A stretch of 64,000 nucleotides of DNA, taken from Brettanomyces bruxellensis (taxonomy: Eukaryota; Ascomycota; Pichiomycetes; Pichiales; Pichiaceae). The translations under genes and the position numbers were made by a program. Shown in pieces: positions 19,849 to 29,430 of the stretch (within the stretch, counting starts at the first letter, position 1; every line of letters starts with the position of its first letter). The notes beneath the pieces were generated by a model. That model did not search any database and had not been told where the DNA came from. It worked only from the letters and a program-made list of their open reading frames with translations. The stretch is from assembly GCF_011074885.1 (NCBI RefSeq), contig NC_054689.1:1240001-1304000 (forward strand), given 5' to 3'.

Positions 19849-20343
19849 TAGGTACTGTAAGCATGTCTTGGTCATGTAATCGAAATATAATTCTCGTATG
19901 ATTTTCTTAGCAATGAAATAAAACAACTAAGATAAACATCTGACTGAGACCAGAATGCGATTACACGTGCAACTTAGTATCTAAACATTTCTTACAGGAA
20001 GCACGAAAAGTTATAAGACACGAAATAAAGCGATAAGCAGTCAGATCTCAGTATGCTTGTTTATTATTATAATTATATTAAAATGCCTAACGCAGCCTTA
20101 CCGAAAGATGCAGCCTTTGATCGGTATTGAAGATTAGGTAGGCATTGCGTAAATTGTGAATTGCAGCCTAGTTACCAGATTAGAAGCAAATGACGTCTTT
20201 AAGAGCTGCGTTCAAATTCTAAGACGCAGAGAAAGCGGGAGCTGGCGGTTAAGCCAAAATGAAGAGAAGAAGAATCCAAAGAAACCAAAAACAAAAACAA
20301 AAACCCAATAATTAAAGACCCAGCAAGGCGAATCATCATATCA

Positions 20344-21882
20344 TTATACACTTCTCCTGAAAGAAGTACTATCTGCTGAAAGGGCACTGTTTATAGAGGG
20401 AAGAACTATCCGGCCAGCCGTATAACTTCGTCCTGCATCCCATATACTAGATTGTGCAGCCATGCTTGATCCGCTTCGAATGCTGCTTTTGAGAAGCATT
20501 ATGATGCTACGGCAAGTTTCTTCTTTTGTCGATTCGGGGACACCCTGTAAATTATTCAGCTCAAGCAACATATTGTTGATCTGAATGTGCATCTGGCTCA
20601 ATCTGTGTTGATCTTCGTTACAGAGGCTTTCTGTTAAAGGAGAAGAAGACACTGCAAAAGAGCTCAAGGAAGAAGATGCAGAGGAAAATGAAGAACCACG
20701 AGAAACTGATCGGTTTGCTTCGGGAGATGGTATAAGAGGAAATGTAGCAGCACTGCCTTGGCGAAGATGATGTATGTGCGAGTTTATTTGTGGATGTATT
20801 TGTTGGTTTATTTGCGGGTGCATTGGTTGTGTTTGCATTTGTAGTTTTTGCTCATACTGGTGTTTTTCATGAAATTCCACTTGTGGCTGCTGCTGCATTT
20901 GAACCTTCACCCGCTGGTGTGAATTCACCTCAAATTTGGCATCATACAGAGGAGAAAGGAGGTTTGATGGGGGAGGAAGCTTGAACTTGGGAAGTGAAGT
21001 CTGCACAATGGGCATACCAGTTGGCTTTGTTCTACTTGATATTCCTGTAATGGGGTTGTTTATACTTGGAATATCTTTAATTGTGTTACCAATGCTTGGC
21101 ATATCTTTAATTGAATTGCCCACACTTAACACACCCGCAATTTGCTTACTTTGTACTGTATCTTTCTTGCTTGGCACCCCCAGCACTTCGGGCAATCCGT
21201 TCAGCCGACCTTGCACATCCCGCACAACGGAAGTTTGGATGCTAGAAACTCGGGCAAACGGCAGCTGCAGCTTTGCAGCAGGGATCTTGGCAGAAAGGCC
21301 CAGTGTGGAATCTATGGACTGCACATTTTGTATATACGGTAGACCGGAGTGTCTGGCAGACACCCCATGGGGTGTTTCGCACCCCGTAGCCCCACTTTTG
21401 CCTAGGGGGTGGTTGTGGCGGTCATTAACAATTACCAGAGACCATGTCCCCGCCCGAACGGAATAGTTCGCCCTTATCCGAAAGGGGCATTCTGGGTGCA
21501 CGGCGTACTCGGGTCCAGAGCAGTGCTTTTTGCCCTTTCTGGTGCCCAGACGCAATCCCTTATGTGTGTGCCCGTGGAATCTGGACTCAGACTTGCACTT
21601 GAAGACGATTTTTGAATCATCAGACCTCGCAATCACTATGGTGATGCCCTTTGGTGCCAGCTGTGCCTGAAGCCATGGCTTGATCTCCGCTTTGTCCTTG
21701 AAAAGCCTTTTTTTCAACCGAAGTGTGGCGTTTCTGCACCCAACAGTGTTGTTTTTTGTTTTTGTGAGTGTCCCACCACTTGTTGTGGAGGGCACACCCG
21801 GTGTGTGGTTGGGAACCAGACTCTCTAAGCCTGCAATTCTAGCTCTGATTGGAGCCAAAGGGCATGTCTGTGGCTGGCTCAT
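20344..21882 (-). CDS. AFT1: AFT-type (WRKY-GCM1 fold) transcription factor
   Basis: A 512-residue factor with an AFT DNA-binding domain at about 61-160. DKAEIKPWLQ, GITIVIARSDDSKIVFKCK, CPFRIRANYS and WSLVIVNDRHNH match the Aft1/Aft2 pattern. Expected zinc ligands Cys96, Cys132, His156 and His158 are present. S. cerevisiae Aft1 turns on iron-uptake genes when Fe-S signalling falls. The paired Cys-Asp-Cys motif that carries the [2Fe-2S] in Aft1 is absent here; the few other Cys residues are isolated. Residues about 253-280 hold three copies of an SIGNTIKDIP-like unit, followed by Gln/His-rich and Ser-rich tracts. Order and strands of MNP1-RPB9-AFT1 match S. cerevisiae, so orthology is likely, but iron regulation is not assured. 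Confidence 0.8.
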   Translation of the reverse strand: MSQPQTCPLAPIRARIAGLESLVPNHTPGVPSTTSGGTLTKTKNNTVGCRNATLRLKKRLFKDKAEIKPWLQAQLAPKGITIVIARSDDSKIVFKCKSESRFHGHTHKGLRLGTRKGKKHCSGPEYAVHPECPFRIRANYSVRAGTWSLVIVNDRHNHPLGKSGATGCETPHGVSARHSGLPYIQNVQSIDSTLGLSAKIPAAKLQLPFARVSSIQTSVVRDVQGRLNGLPEVLGVPSKKDTVQSKQIAGVLSVGNSIKDMPSIGNTIKDIPSINNPITGISSRTKPTGMPIVQTSLPKFKLPPPSNLLSPLYDAKFEVNSHQRVKVQMQQQPQVEFHEKHQYEQKLQMQTQPMHPQINQQIHPQINSHIHHLRQGSAATFPLIPSPEANRSVSRGSSFSSASSSLSSFAVSSSPLTESLCNEDQHRLSQMHIQINNMLLELNNLQGVPESTKEETCRSIIMLLKSSIRSGSSMAAQSSIWDAGRSYTAGRIVLPSINSALSADSTSFRRSV

Positions 21883-21904
21883 TATGGCAAGTTAGATGAG
21901 AGTG

Positions 21905-21962
21905 AAAATAGAAAGGAGAAATAGAAAGGAGAAATAGAAAGGAGAGTAGAAAGGAGAAATAT
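21905..21962. repeat. Purine-rich tandem repeat (TAGAAAGGAGAAA)
   Basis: Four imperfect 13-14 bp purine units lie directly before the AFT1 start, probably in its 5' UTR or core promoter. Confidence 0.75.
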
Positions 21963-22216
21963 AAATCAAATGATGAACGTTGTAAAGATACTTGTGATGA
22001 AATCAAGAAAAGAAATCAAAATAGGTATGTAAATCAAAAGATTCAACAGGTAAAACTTATCAACCATAGAAAGCAGGAAAGACTTGCATTTATATATGGC
22101 TAGCATATGTTGCAGGCATTCACATGTAACTGCGCAATTCTTTCTTCCTTGTATCTTCCTTCATGTACTAAAATCAGCCGCAATAGGAAAATATTTTCCT
22201 CCCCTCAATTTTTATG

Positions 22217-22378
22217 GCACCCTACAGATGTTCGGAAGCGGAGGTAACCAGGGGGGTGCACCACAATAAATATTCCCACACCCCTACGGCGGCAGAATCC
22301 GGAACTGACCCCCCGGAGTCCGGAGCCCCCACGGACAATTTAGCCTTCCCTACTTCCCTTTTCGCTACATGGGGTGCC
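22217..22378. promoter_or_regulatory. Cluster of RCACCC (Aft-type) cores upstream of AFT1
   Basis: GCACCC at 22217-22222, TGCACCC (reverse strand) at 22254-22260, ACACCC at 22278-22283 and GGCACCC (reverse strand) at 22372-22378. The S. cerevisiae Aft1/Aft2 core is RCACCC. They lie about 335-500 bp upstream of the AFT1 ATG. Binding is inferred, and the surrounding DNA is C-rich, which raises the chance rate. Confidence 0.35.
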
Positions 22379-22732
22379 ACTACAAATTTTCCTATTGGTC
22401 AGAATTTGTTCCCAGGGGGCCGACATTCACCTTACGCAATTCTAACCAGCGGGGTTTGTATAATAATGGGTCGGTGTTATTTTCTTCATGACAAAAAATA
22501 TGTGTGCAAAGGAAAAGGCAGGACATGAAAAATCACTCTTTGCTGTTTTTCCAAGCCACGATTTCGGCCTGAAACTCAAAAAGTGGGAACTGGACCAGAT
22601 TTGAACCCTTGGCTCTGTTCAAATAGCTCATATACTACCGTCAAATGGTTATACTGTGCGCATTCAGATCAGAGCCAATCAAGTTTATGCTTACTCCTCA
22701 CTTTATGCCCTCACTTTAATTTTTTTTTTTTT

Positions 22733-22858
22733 TAACCTTTTTTTGCTTCATCTTTTCACTTCATCTTTTTCACTTCATCTTTTTTGCTTCACCTTTTTTG
22801 CCCCATCTTTTTTACTTCATCTTTTTCGCTTCATCTTTTTTCGTTCGCTTCACCTTTC
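22733..22858. repeat. Pyrimidine tandem repeat (CTTCATCTTTTT)
   Basis: About eight imperfect copies of a 15-17 bp unit, all T/C on this strand. Confidence 0.8.
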
Positions 22859-24325
22859 CGCTTCTGCTGTTTTATTATTAATATGCCCCGAGCGGACCCC
22901 GACCGATTTCCCCAATTTCCAAGTCGAGACCGGTTCTTTTTTCCTACTTGCATTTTCTATTTTCCGCTCGAAAATCTCTTTCTCGCACTACCTAATTATT
23001 TCGCTTTCTATTTGATGATAGCAAACTACCTCATTTATCGTAGAGTAGTATATGCAACAAACACACCGAGGGGTAAGTAATGGTTTTCAGTTACGTATGC
23101 GTAACATGTATTCTCACGAAATAGTGCTTCACCTAAATAAATAAGGGATTCTCAAAGGGCGTAATTGATGCGTTTAAACTGGCAACAACCAGCTCTTTTT
23201 TTTTTTTTTTTCATTGCACACGATGTACTAGAGCAACCAATTATTGTGCAATCGTATGTTTTCACGTGTGATAAACATTTTGGTATTGATTGCCGCTGTT
23301 GATGCTCCATGAGTATGCTTTACTATTTTCGATTCTGTACAGGTGGGGTACCACTATCCAAATATTATTATTGCATTGTGCTTTGAGTGGATGGATTTTG
23401 AGCGTTTAGTTACCGAAATCTTTGTTTGCTTATAATGTATCTCCTGATAGAAATATTGCCTCGATTCTGAAATTACCATCCACCTGTAATATGGTAAGGT
23501 ATTTGCAGATGAACAGAATGATGGAATTTACTCTATTGAAAGCGACATGCTAAGCATTATAGGTATATTTACAGCTACCCTGGTACAGAAATTGCAAGCA
23601 TTTCCAAACATTATGTAATGAAGATATGCTCCTTCTACTTTGATTCTTAAGTTTTTTCTTCGGTATTATGATAAAATGGGTAATGACAGCCAGTGGCCTG
23701 TCTATATCCCATTTCTGGCATTATTATTTGCTTTTCATCACTTCAAAGATTCAGAATCATTACATCCACAAACTTCGATTTCATAACACCTTAATGTGCT
23801 CATTTTGGTGTGGTAAAGATTATTTACTACTTCAGTGATTTTGCTTTTGCATCCTGTAAGGAATATGTATTATCTCAATGAGATTGAGTTCTGTCAAAAC
23901 AATAGAGTCCCTGAACATTATCGTTCTCAATGGAACAACTTCTGTTGTCTATGGGGTACATGAAGACGGATGACAATTATACAAAGCAAAACTAGTTTTT
24001 GTGTTCAGTATACATGCAAATTATATACAATAGATATCGAAAATATATTGAATCCGGTAATACCAACCTTAACAGTGTACAATAAGAAGGATGTTATTGA
24101 TATCATCTGCTCTGTTGTATGCTGAACCACGCAAATATTTCATGTACTATATTAAATGGGGAGCATTAACTTAACAGCCTTGCATCATTTCCCCAGCTGT
24201 ACTTCCATGCTCTTTTCTGGGTTAAAAATCAGCTACGCTTATAGCTGTTGGATAAAGTATATACTAAGAATTCTTGCTATTTTTAGCGTGATTTACACTT
24301 AGCATTCTTGCAGTTGATCACTCTT

Positions 24326-24380
24326 AATACTTCTTGCTTTTTAAAGTACAGCACTCAGCACTTCTTGCTGTTTAAAGTGT
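24326..24380. repeat. Degenerate direct repeat 3' of DBP10
   Basis: ACTTCTTGCTTTTTAAAGT at 24329-24347 recurs as ACTTCTTGCTGTTTAAAGT at 24359-24377. Weaker relatives lie just upstream. Confidence 0.6.
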
Positions 24381-24478
24381 CCCACACCCTCAACGCATCA
24401 AGTTCACGCGTCTACACTTCTTACACAGCCACCACATATTGCACGCATTAATACCGCTCTAGACCAAACCTCACCACC

Positions 24479-27364
24479 CTAACGCCTACTCGGCCGAGCA
24501 TTCTTGGCCCGGCGTCTCTCCTTCAGCTTTCTTGACTTCCGGATGTCATCGACACTCCTCAACTCGCCACCGGGGCCTTTTTTGGCCTGGTAGCCTTTCA
24601 CTCTCAAGCCACCGGCAACAGCCTTCCGAACCTTCTCCATCTGCTTGCCGTAGTGGTCCCGGGAGCGGTCCGGAAGCTTTGGTGCACGGATGCGCCTGTG
24701 GACGAACTTGCCGTGCACTTTGCCACCCATGAGATCTGCATCTTTGTGATCTACACCTGCCCGGTGGGCCGAACTCTCCATGAGCCCGACCCGGAAGCCA
24801 TCCACGCGGTGTTTCTCCTTCCAGTCGTCGTACCGGCCACTCCGCAAGCTGGCGGGGATCTTCTGGCCATTTTCGCCGATGATGTACTTGTTGTTGTCCT
24901 GGTTCTTGATGTATCTCTTTTTTTTCCGGTCCCAGACGAATTTCGGTCTCTGCTTCTGGGTTTCGCCCAGGGTGGTTTCGTCTGCTGCGACGTCGAACGA
25001 CGCACGCGACACCTGTGCACCGAATCCACCCTCGGCGTTAACGGACATTTGGCTTTCTGCCTGGGCCTGAGAAGGGGCATAGTGGGGGAGATAGAAGGAG
25101 GAGTCTCTGAAGGATTTTGTTTTTGCCCCAAAAATTTCTCCCTTTTCTCCCTCTTCTGCCTTTTCTCCCTCTTCTCCCTTTTCTCCCTTTTCTCCCCTTT
25201 CTCCCAAATTCTCCCCTCTTTCCTCCCCCTCCCACGCGGCCTCGTCCTCCACCCGGTGCGTGAGCCCCAGTAATCTCTCCTGGGCCGCCTGCCGCCGCCG
25301 CCGCCGTGCCCGCTCCTGCACCGGGGCAACCTCCCGCCGCCTCTTGGCCATCAGCCCCACAAGATAGTCGCTGGCCCCGGCAAACTCAAACACCGTCTCC
25401 CGGTGCTTCCGGTGCTGGAATTTTTCCAACAGCCGATCCTTCTCGCGATCCATGTTTTTGCCAAAATATAGATTCTGCTCATCCCACCCGAAAACTAGTA
25501 ACTCCTTGGCCCGCCGAACTCCGTCGGCCGAGGCAGGATGCCGGGTCTTGCGGAGCATCCGCCCGGCCCTAATGCACACCCCCTGCTGCACCACCGCGTC
25601 ATAGTCCCCTTTCAAGATTGCAGACACCGTTTCCTGCTTTTCCTCGAGCCCAGACCTCGGAACTGACCCCAAAACGAGTCTTTTTGTGTACGAAACGGGA
25701 GGTTCGCGGCCCAAGATCTCCGTTTTCTTCTCCTGGATCGACGCAGTAAGTATTTTCTTGCCCAAAAACACCTCCAAGTCCATCAAATAGGCAAGTTCCG
25801 CCTCCCCGACGATCGAATACGCCCACCCCCTGTTTCCGGCACGGGCTGTCCGGCCCACCCGGTGCACAAAGAGCTTTGGGGTTGACGGAAAGGTGTAGTT
25901 GACCACATTGGCCAAAATGGGGATGTCGATTCCCCGGGCTGCCACATCTGTCACCACGAGAATCGAGCAAACACCTGCCCGGAACGCCAAAAGCTGCCTT
26001 CTCCGGGCATGCTGGTCCAAAGACCCGTATATGTAGGCCACGCAGAACCCGGCATCCCGTAGGATCGACGTGATGAACTCCACGTGGTGTCTTGTGGGCA
26101 CGAAGATGATTGTAGCATTGTCGCTTGGGAGTTCGTTGTGTTTTGCAGGTTTCAAGCGGTGGGAATTGGTGTGTTTGCTTTCTTTTGCTTTTGCTTTTCC
26201 TTCTCCCTCATCTTCTCCCTCCCAAATCTCATCCTCATCCTCCTCGTCCTCTTCCTCCTCATCCTCACCCCACGTCAGCCGCCGGTACTCCTTCTGCTGC
26301 CGCTCAGATGCCGCCGGCATCTTGATCACCTCCTCCAGCAAATACAAAAGATTCGCATCCCTCTCGTTCTTCTTTGTCGTGATAAAGCACATCTCAAGGT
26401 TCTCGGAAATCTTCGACTCCGCATCCAAACGCACGAGCACCGGGTTGCTGAGCCCCGCCTTGGCAAATTCCACCAAGTTCTTCGGTAATGTCGCCGAAAA
26501 GAGAAGAGACTGCCTTTCGTCCGGAAGGCACGCGAGAATCTCGTTCAACTGCTCGCTAAAGCCCATCTCGAATAGCCTGTCGGCCTCATCGTACACGATG
26601 TACTCCACAGTCTTCAAACTGAGCCTCATTTCCACCTGCAAGTGGAGCAACCGGCCGGGTGTCGCAATTACTGCATCTGGGTTGTCCATCATGGCCGAGA
26701 ACTGGTCCTCGAGCGAGTCTCCACCCACCAATAGGAGTGACCGGATCCCCGTTCCTTTCGAGAACTCCTTGAGCTGCCGGTAAGTCTGTATTGCAAGTTC
26801 TCTCGTTGGAGACAGCACAATTGCTCTCACGCCGATTTTCGGCGAGTGCTGCCTGAGTTTTTCGATCAGCGGCACCAAAAACGCCGCCGTCTTGCCCGAT
26901 CCCGTCCTTGCCATGCCCACCACGTCTCTACTCTCCATTATGAGTGGGATCGTCTTCCTTTGGATCGGTGTCGGCTGCCTGTATCCTTTTTTCTTAATAT
27001 TCGCCAACAGCTGCTTCGACAACCCGAACGACGCGAACTTGCCCTTCGATTTTGCCCTCGACCGGGCTGCCTTCTGCTGGATCTCCTCGATGAACCGTGC
27101 ATCGTCTTCTTTTGCCGTTTCTGGGCCGTCTTCTGCCTCCAACTTCGGAAATGCCAATTTCTCCGTGTAGTCTTCTTCAGCCTGCTTGTTTTTGCCCTTT
27201 CCTGCCGCTTCCTCCTCGTCCGAGCTCAGTATCACGTCCTGGACCCCGTAGGCTTCATTTTCGTCCTCACTTTGCTCCGGTGAGCTGCCTGTTTCGGCAT
27301 CAACTAGGGACTTGCTTTTGCTGATTAGACTTGACGCTATATCTTCCTCGTTATCACTGTACAT
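24479..27364 (-). CDS. DBP10: DEAD-box RNA helicase Dbp10 (60S biogenesis)
   Basis: A 961-residue DDX54/Dbp10 helicase acting in the nucleolus on pre-60S particles. FASFGLSKQLL plus GYRQPTPIQRKTIP is the Q motif (about 110-140). Walker A ARTGSGKT is at 152-159, VLSPTREL at 183-190, DEAD 259-262, SAT 290-292, and motif VI HRVGRTARAG 501-510. An acidic insert (about 366-390) splits the helicase lobes. A Dbp10-specific C-terminal domain includes FRDSSFYLPHYAP and FVWDRKKKRYIK, then a basic tail. Residues about 711-745 are an EKGE/EEGE repeat. The acidic N-terminus (1-100) is usual. CTG at 26813-26815 (complement) codes the invariant Leu of motif Ia. Confidence 0.95.
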   Translation of the reverse strand: MYSDNEEDIASSLISKSKSLVDAETGSSPEQSEDENEAYGVQDVILSSDEEEAAGKGKNKQAEEDYTEKLAFPKLEAEDGPETAKEDDARFIEEIQQKAARSRAKSKGKFASFGLSKQLLANIKKKGYRQPTPIQRKTIPLIMESRDVVGMARTGSGKTAAFLVPLIEKLRQHSPKIGVRAIVLSPTRELAIQTYRQLKEFSKGTGIRSLLLVGGDSLEDQFSAMMDNPDAVIATPGRLLHLQVEMRLSLKTVEYIVYDEADRLFEMGFSEQLNEILACLPDERQSLLFSATLPKNLVEFAKAGLSNPVLVRLDAESKISENLEMCFITTKKNERDANLLYLLEEVIKMPAASERQQKEYRRLTWGEDEEEEDEEDEDEIWEGEDEGEGKAKAKESKHTNSHRLKPAKHNELPSDNATIIFVPTRHHVEFITSILRDAGFCVAYIYGSLDQHARRRQLLAFRAGVCSILVVTDVAARGIDIPILANVVNYTFPSTPKLFVHRVGRTARAGNRGWAYSIVGEAELAYLMDLEVFLGKKILTASIQEKKTEILGREPPVSYTKRLVLGSVPRSGLEEKQETVSAILKGDYDAVVQQGVCIRAGRMLRKTRHPASADGVRRAKELLVFGWDEQNLYFGKNMDREKDRLLEKFQHRKHRETVFEFAGASDYLVGLMAKRRREVAPVQERARRRRRQAAQERLLGLTHRVEDEAAWEGEERGENLGERGEKGEKGEEGEKAEEGEKGEIFGAKTKSFRDSSFYLPHYAPSQAQAESQMSVNAEGGFGAQVSRASFDVAADETTLGETQKQRPKFVWDRKKKRYIKNQDNNKYIIGENGQKIPASLRSGRYDDWKEKHRVDGFRVGLMESSAHRAGVDHKDADLMGGKVHGKFVHRRIRAPKLPDRSRDHYGKQMEKVRKAVAGGLRVKGYQAKKGPGGELRSVDDIRKSRKLKERRRAKNARPSRR
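25130..25215. repeat. Purine hexamer repeat inside DBP10
   Basis: GGAGAA/GGAAAA-like hexamers in the coding strand encode Glu-Lys-Gly-Glu units. The DNA is almost pure pyrimidine on the plus strand. Confidence 0.8.
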
Positions 27365-27538
27365 TGCAAACCGTATACCCAGAGTTCTGCGTGTGTGTGT
27401 TTAAGTATGTTTGTGCGTGGTGAATGGTATCAATGTAAAGCGTGGATTCGAAGATTAAATACGAAGTGGTTGGCTACAAGTTGTATTTAGGATATGTGCA
27501 AGGTCTGGGATGATGAGATAAATTTTTCGTTTATAGGT

Positions 27539-27573
<35 letters not shown>

Positions 27574-27954
27574 TTTATTTTTCATTTTTCATTTATCATT
27601 CTTTATTTTTATTTTTACCTCGCTCTGCTTGAGGCACGAAGGATAAGAGGGAGCAGGTAACAAGAGGTAACAAAAGGCAACAAAGGCAACAAAGGCAACA
27701 AAGGCAACAAAGGCAACAAAGACAACTAAGGCAACTAAATGCAGCAAAAGGCAACAAAAGGTAACAAAAGAAAGAAACAGTAAACAATAACAGCACAGCA
27801 ATAATACCAAATACCCTCCCTAACACTAACTGCCCATATTAAATCGTTAATATCATTATTGTAATGCAACATCTAGAAAACTAATAGTGCTCAGCTAAGC
27901 TACACAAAGTTACCTACCGCGCAGATGTGCCGTGCCTGCCGCGCCTGCCGCGCC
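27365..27954. other. Intergenic region HRP1-DBP10 with simple repeats
   Basis: A 590-bp region between two minus-strand genes, holding a 31-T run (27541-27571) and a GGCAACAAA repeat. No gene was seen. Confidence 0.6.
27650..27770. repeat. GGCAACAAA 9-bp tandem repeat
   Basis: About ten imperfect nonamer copies. The short reading frames it opens on the minus strand (Phe-Val-Ala and Cys-Leu-Cys repeats) are repeat artefacts. Confidence 0.85.
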
Positions 27955-29430
27955 TCAGCGCCTGTATGGGTGGTAGCCGCCGGCGTTTCTGCCGCGACCA
28001 CCGCCCGAGTGGTGGTGGCTACTCCCGCGGCCGGCCCTGCGGCGGCTGGCCCCGCGAAAGTTCCGCGGGCCCGAGGGCAACCTGGGCTGCGGGCGCTCCT
28101 GCGGGTTCGGAACCTCGTCGTCCTCGTCGTCCGTGCGCGCCGCGCCTGCACTGCCCGCTTCGCCCACCGGGGATGGGTCCCGCACGGTGCCCTCCGCAGC
28201 AGGTGCCTCAGGCAGCCCCGTGGGCTGCGCCATTTGCCCTGCGCCAGTGCCACCCCCGGCCTGCTGCATCTGCTGCATCCTCATCCAGTACTGCTGCATC
28301 TGCTGCATCTGCTGCCAGTACTGCGCCATGTTCCCCTGGCCGTAGTACCCGCCCGCCATCTGCATGTACGGGTTGACCATCTGCTGGCCGGCTGCAACCG
28401 GCGTGTAGCCCGGCGCCGCTCCCCCGTAGCTGCCGAATCCCCCGTGGGGCTTCCTCTGCTGGTTCCGCGGCTCCGCCTTCTTGATCTCCATCTGCCGCCC
28501 GTGGAACATCACGTACTTGTTGCGGGTCACCCGGGCCACCGCGTCTGCGCTGTCGTACGTCACGAACCCGTATCCGCGCGACTTCCCCGTATCCTTGTCT
28601 AGCATAAGCTGCGAGTCGATAATATCGCCAAACTGCTTGAAGTAATCAGTGAATTCTTGATGGGTCACATCGGGCGCAATTCCCCCCACAAAAATTTTTC
28701 CCGTCTTGTCTTGCTCCTCGCGCGGAATTGCCCTTTTCGGGTCGATCAGCTTCCCGTCTAGCACGTGCTTTTGCTTCAACACCTCGTCAACACTTTTGCT
28801 ATCTTTAAAAGTGAGAAATGCAAATCCCCTCGATCTACCGGTGGCTGTATCCCGCATGATATGCAATTCTGTCACCTCTCCGAACTGCCCGAAATATTTG
28901 CCCAGCGACTCTTCGTCTGTCTCCCATGTTAATCCTCCAATAAACATCTTTCCTTCCTCTTTTCCGTCCAGCTCTGCCTTCACTTTGTCGTGAAAAACGG
29001 GCTCGCCTTTAGAATTGTACCCGTCTGGAACACGCTGGGCGGGGAGCTGCGATTGGTGTTGGGATGTGTACTGGGGTTGCATTTGTGGCATCTGTGAAAC
29101 CTGTGAGGGCATTTGCGAAACTTCTGAAGGCATTTGTGGCTGTGCCGTTTGTGGCTGTGCATACGACTGCTCCATCCCACCCTTTCCATTATTCGTAGGC
29201 TCGCCTGCAGAAGGCACAGTGCGAGCCGCCGGCATTTCTGAAGGTTTGCCGGTTCCCAAATCATCTTCGTTGTTATTACTATTAATGCCACTGTTTCCAC
29301 TGCCCGGCTTTTCGTCAGGCTTCTTCTCTTCATTTTCATTTTTCTTCTCTCCAGCTTTCACCTCCGACTTCGAATCGTCTTCGTAGATATCATCGAAGAG
29401 TGCTTCGTCGTCATCTATATTGTCTGTCAT
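27955..29430 (-). CDS. HRP1: Hrp1/Nab4-type hnRNP, mRNA 3'-end factor
   Basis: A 491-residue shuttling hnRNP with two tandem RRMs. RRM1 has RNP2 MFIGGL at 162-167 and RNP1 RGFAFLTF at 201-208. RRM2 has RNP2 IFVGGI at 246-251 and RNP1 RGYGFVTY at 285-292. Hrp1 (CF IB) binds the UA-rich efficiency element in cleavage and polyadenylation. The N-terminus is acidic then Gln/Met/Pro-rich. The C-terminus has a Met/Gln-rich stretch and ends in RGG-like and Arg/His-rich sequence suited to arginine methylation. The C-terminal 150 codons are strongly GC-rich. It is divergent from TRM11, as in S. cerevisiae (YOL123W/YOL124C). Confidence 0.93.
   Translation of the reverse strand: MTDNIDDDEALFDDIYEDDSKSEVKAGEKKNENEEKKPDEKPGSGNSGINSNNNEDDLGTGKPSEMPAARTVPSAGEPTNNGKGGMEQSYAQPQTAQPQMPSEVSQMPSQVSQMPQMQPQYTSQHQSQLPAQRVPDGYNSKGEPVFHDKVKAELDGKEEGKMFIGGLTWETDEESLGKYFGQFGEVTELHIMRDTATGRSRGFAFLTFKDSKSVDEVLKQKHVLDGKLIDPKRAIPREEQDKTGKIFVGGIAPDVTHQEFTDYFKQFGDIIDSQLMLDKDTGKSRGYGFVTYDSADAVARVTRNKYVMFHGRQMEIKKAEPRNQQRKPHGGFGSYGGAAPGYTPVAAGQQMVNPYMQMAGGYYGQGNMAQYWQQMQQMQQYWMRMQQMQQAGGGTGAGQMAQPTGLPEAPAAEGTVRDPSPVGEAGSAGAARTDDEDDEVPNPQERPQPRLPSGPRNFRGASRRRAGRGSSHHHSGGGRGRNAGGYHPYRR

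Larger units (their letters stand above)
19289..20343. other. Convergent intergenic region RPB9/AFT1 with tandem repeats
   Basis: 1.05 kb between two 3' ends, unusually long for a convergent gap. It holds two short minisatellites (19386-19473 and 19761-19848) and a possible imperfect inverted repeat around 20092-20145. No gene was found. Confidence 0.55.
21883..24478. other. 2.6-kb region without a recognisable gene
   Basis: The part next to AFT1 (22.2-22.5 kb) is GC-richer and holds several RCACCC cores. A CTTCATCTTTTT-type pyrimidine repeat follows at 22.73-22.86 kb. The part from 22.9 kb to the DBP10 stop is AT-rich with T runs (23201-23212) and a degenerate repeat near 24.3 kb. Open frames of 60-120 codons exist but look random. 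No tRNA, snRNA or transposon ORF was recognised. Confidence 0.6.

Noticed and set aside
22214..22528. 104-codon open frame upstream of AFT1
   Set aside because: No family similarity, GC-rich promoter-like DNA, and overlaps the RCACCC cluster.
22575..22675. tRNA-like sequence: GGTTCAAATC B-box on the minus strand with a T5 run after it, and a GGCTCTG/CAGAGCC pair on the plus strand
   Set aside because: No T-stem forms around the B-box, no matching acceptor stem exists on that strand, and the plus-strand pair encloses only 65 nt without D or T arms.
24406..24411. ACGCGT (MCB) near DBP10, and another at 36054-36059
   Set aside because: Both are downstream of gene 3' ends and not in a promoter position.
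22900..24480. Centromere or autonomously replicating sequence in the gene-free region
   Set aside because: The DNA is AT-rich but no defined motif, inverted repeat or flanking retroelement supports it.
27589..27826. Minus-strand frames with Phe-Val-Ala and Cys-Leu-Cys repeats
   Set aside because: They arise from the GGCAACAAA tandem repeat.
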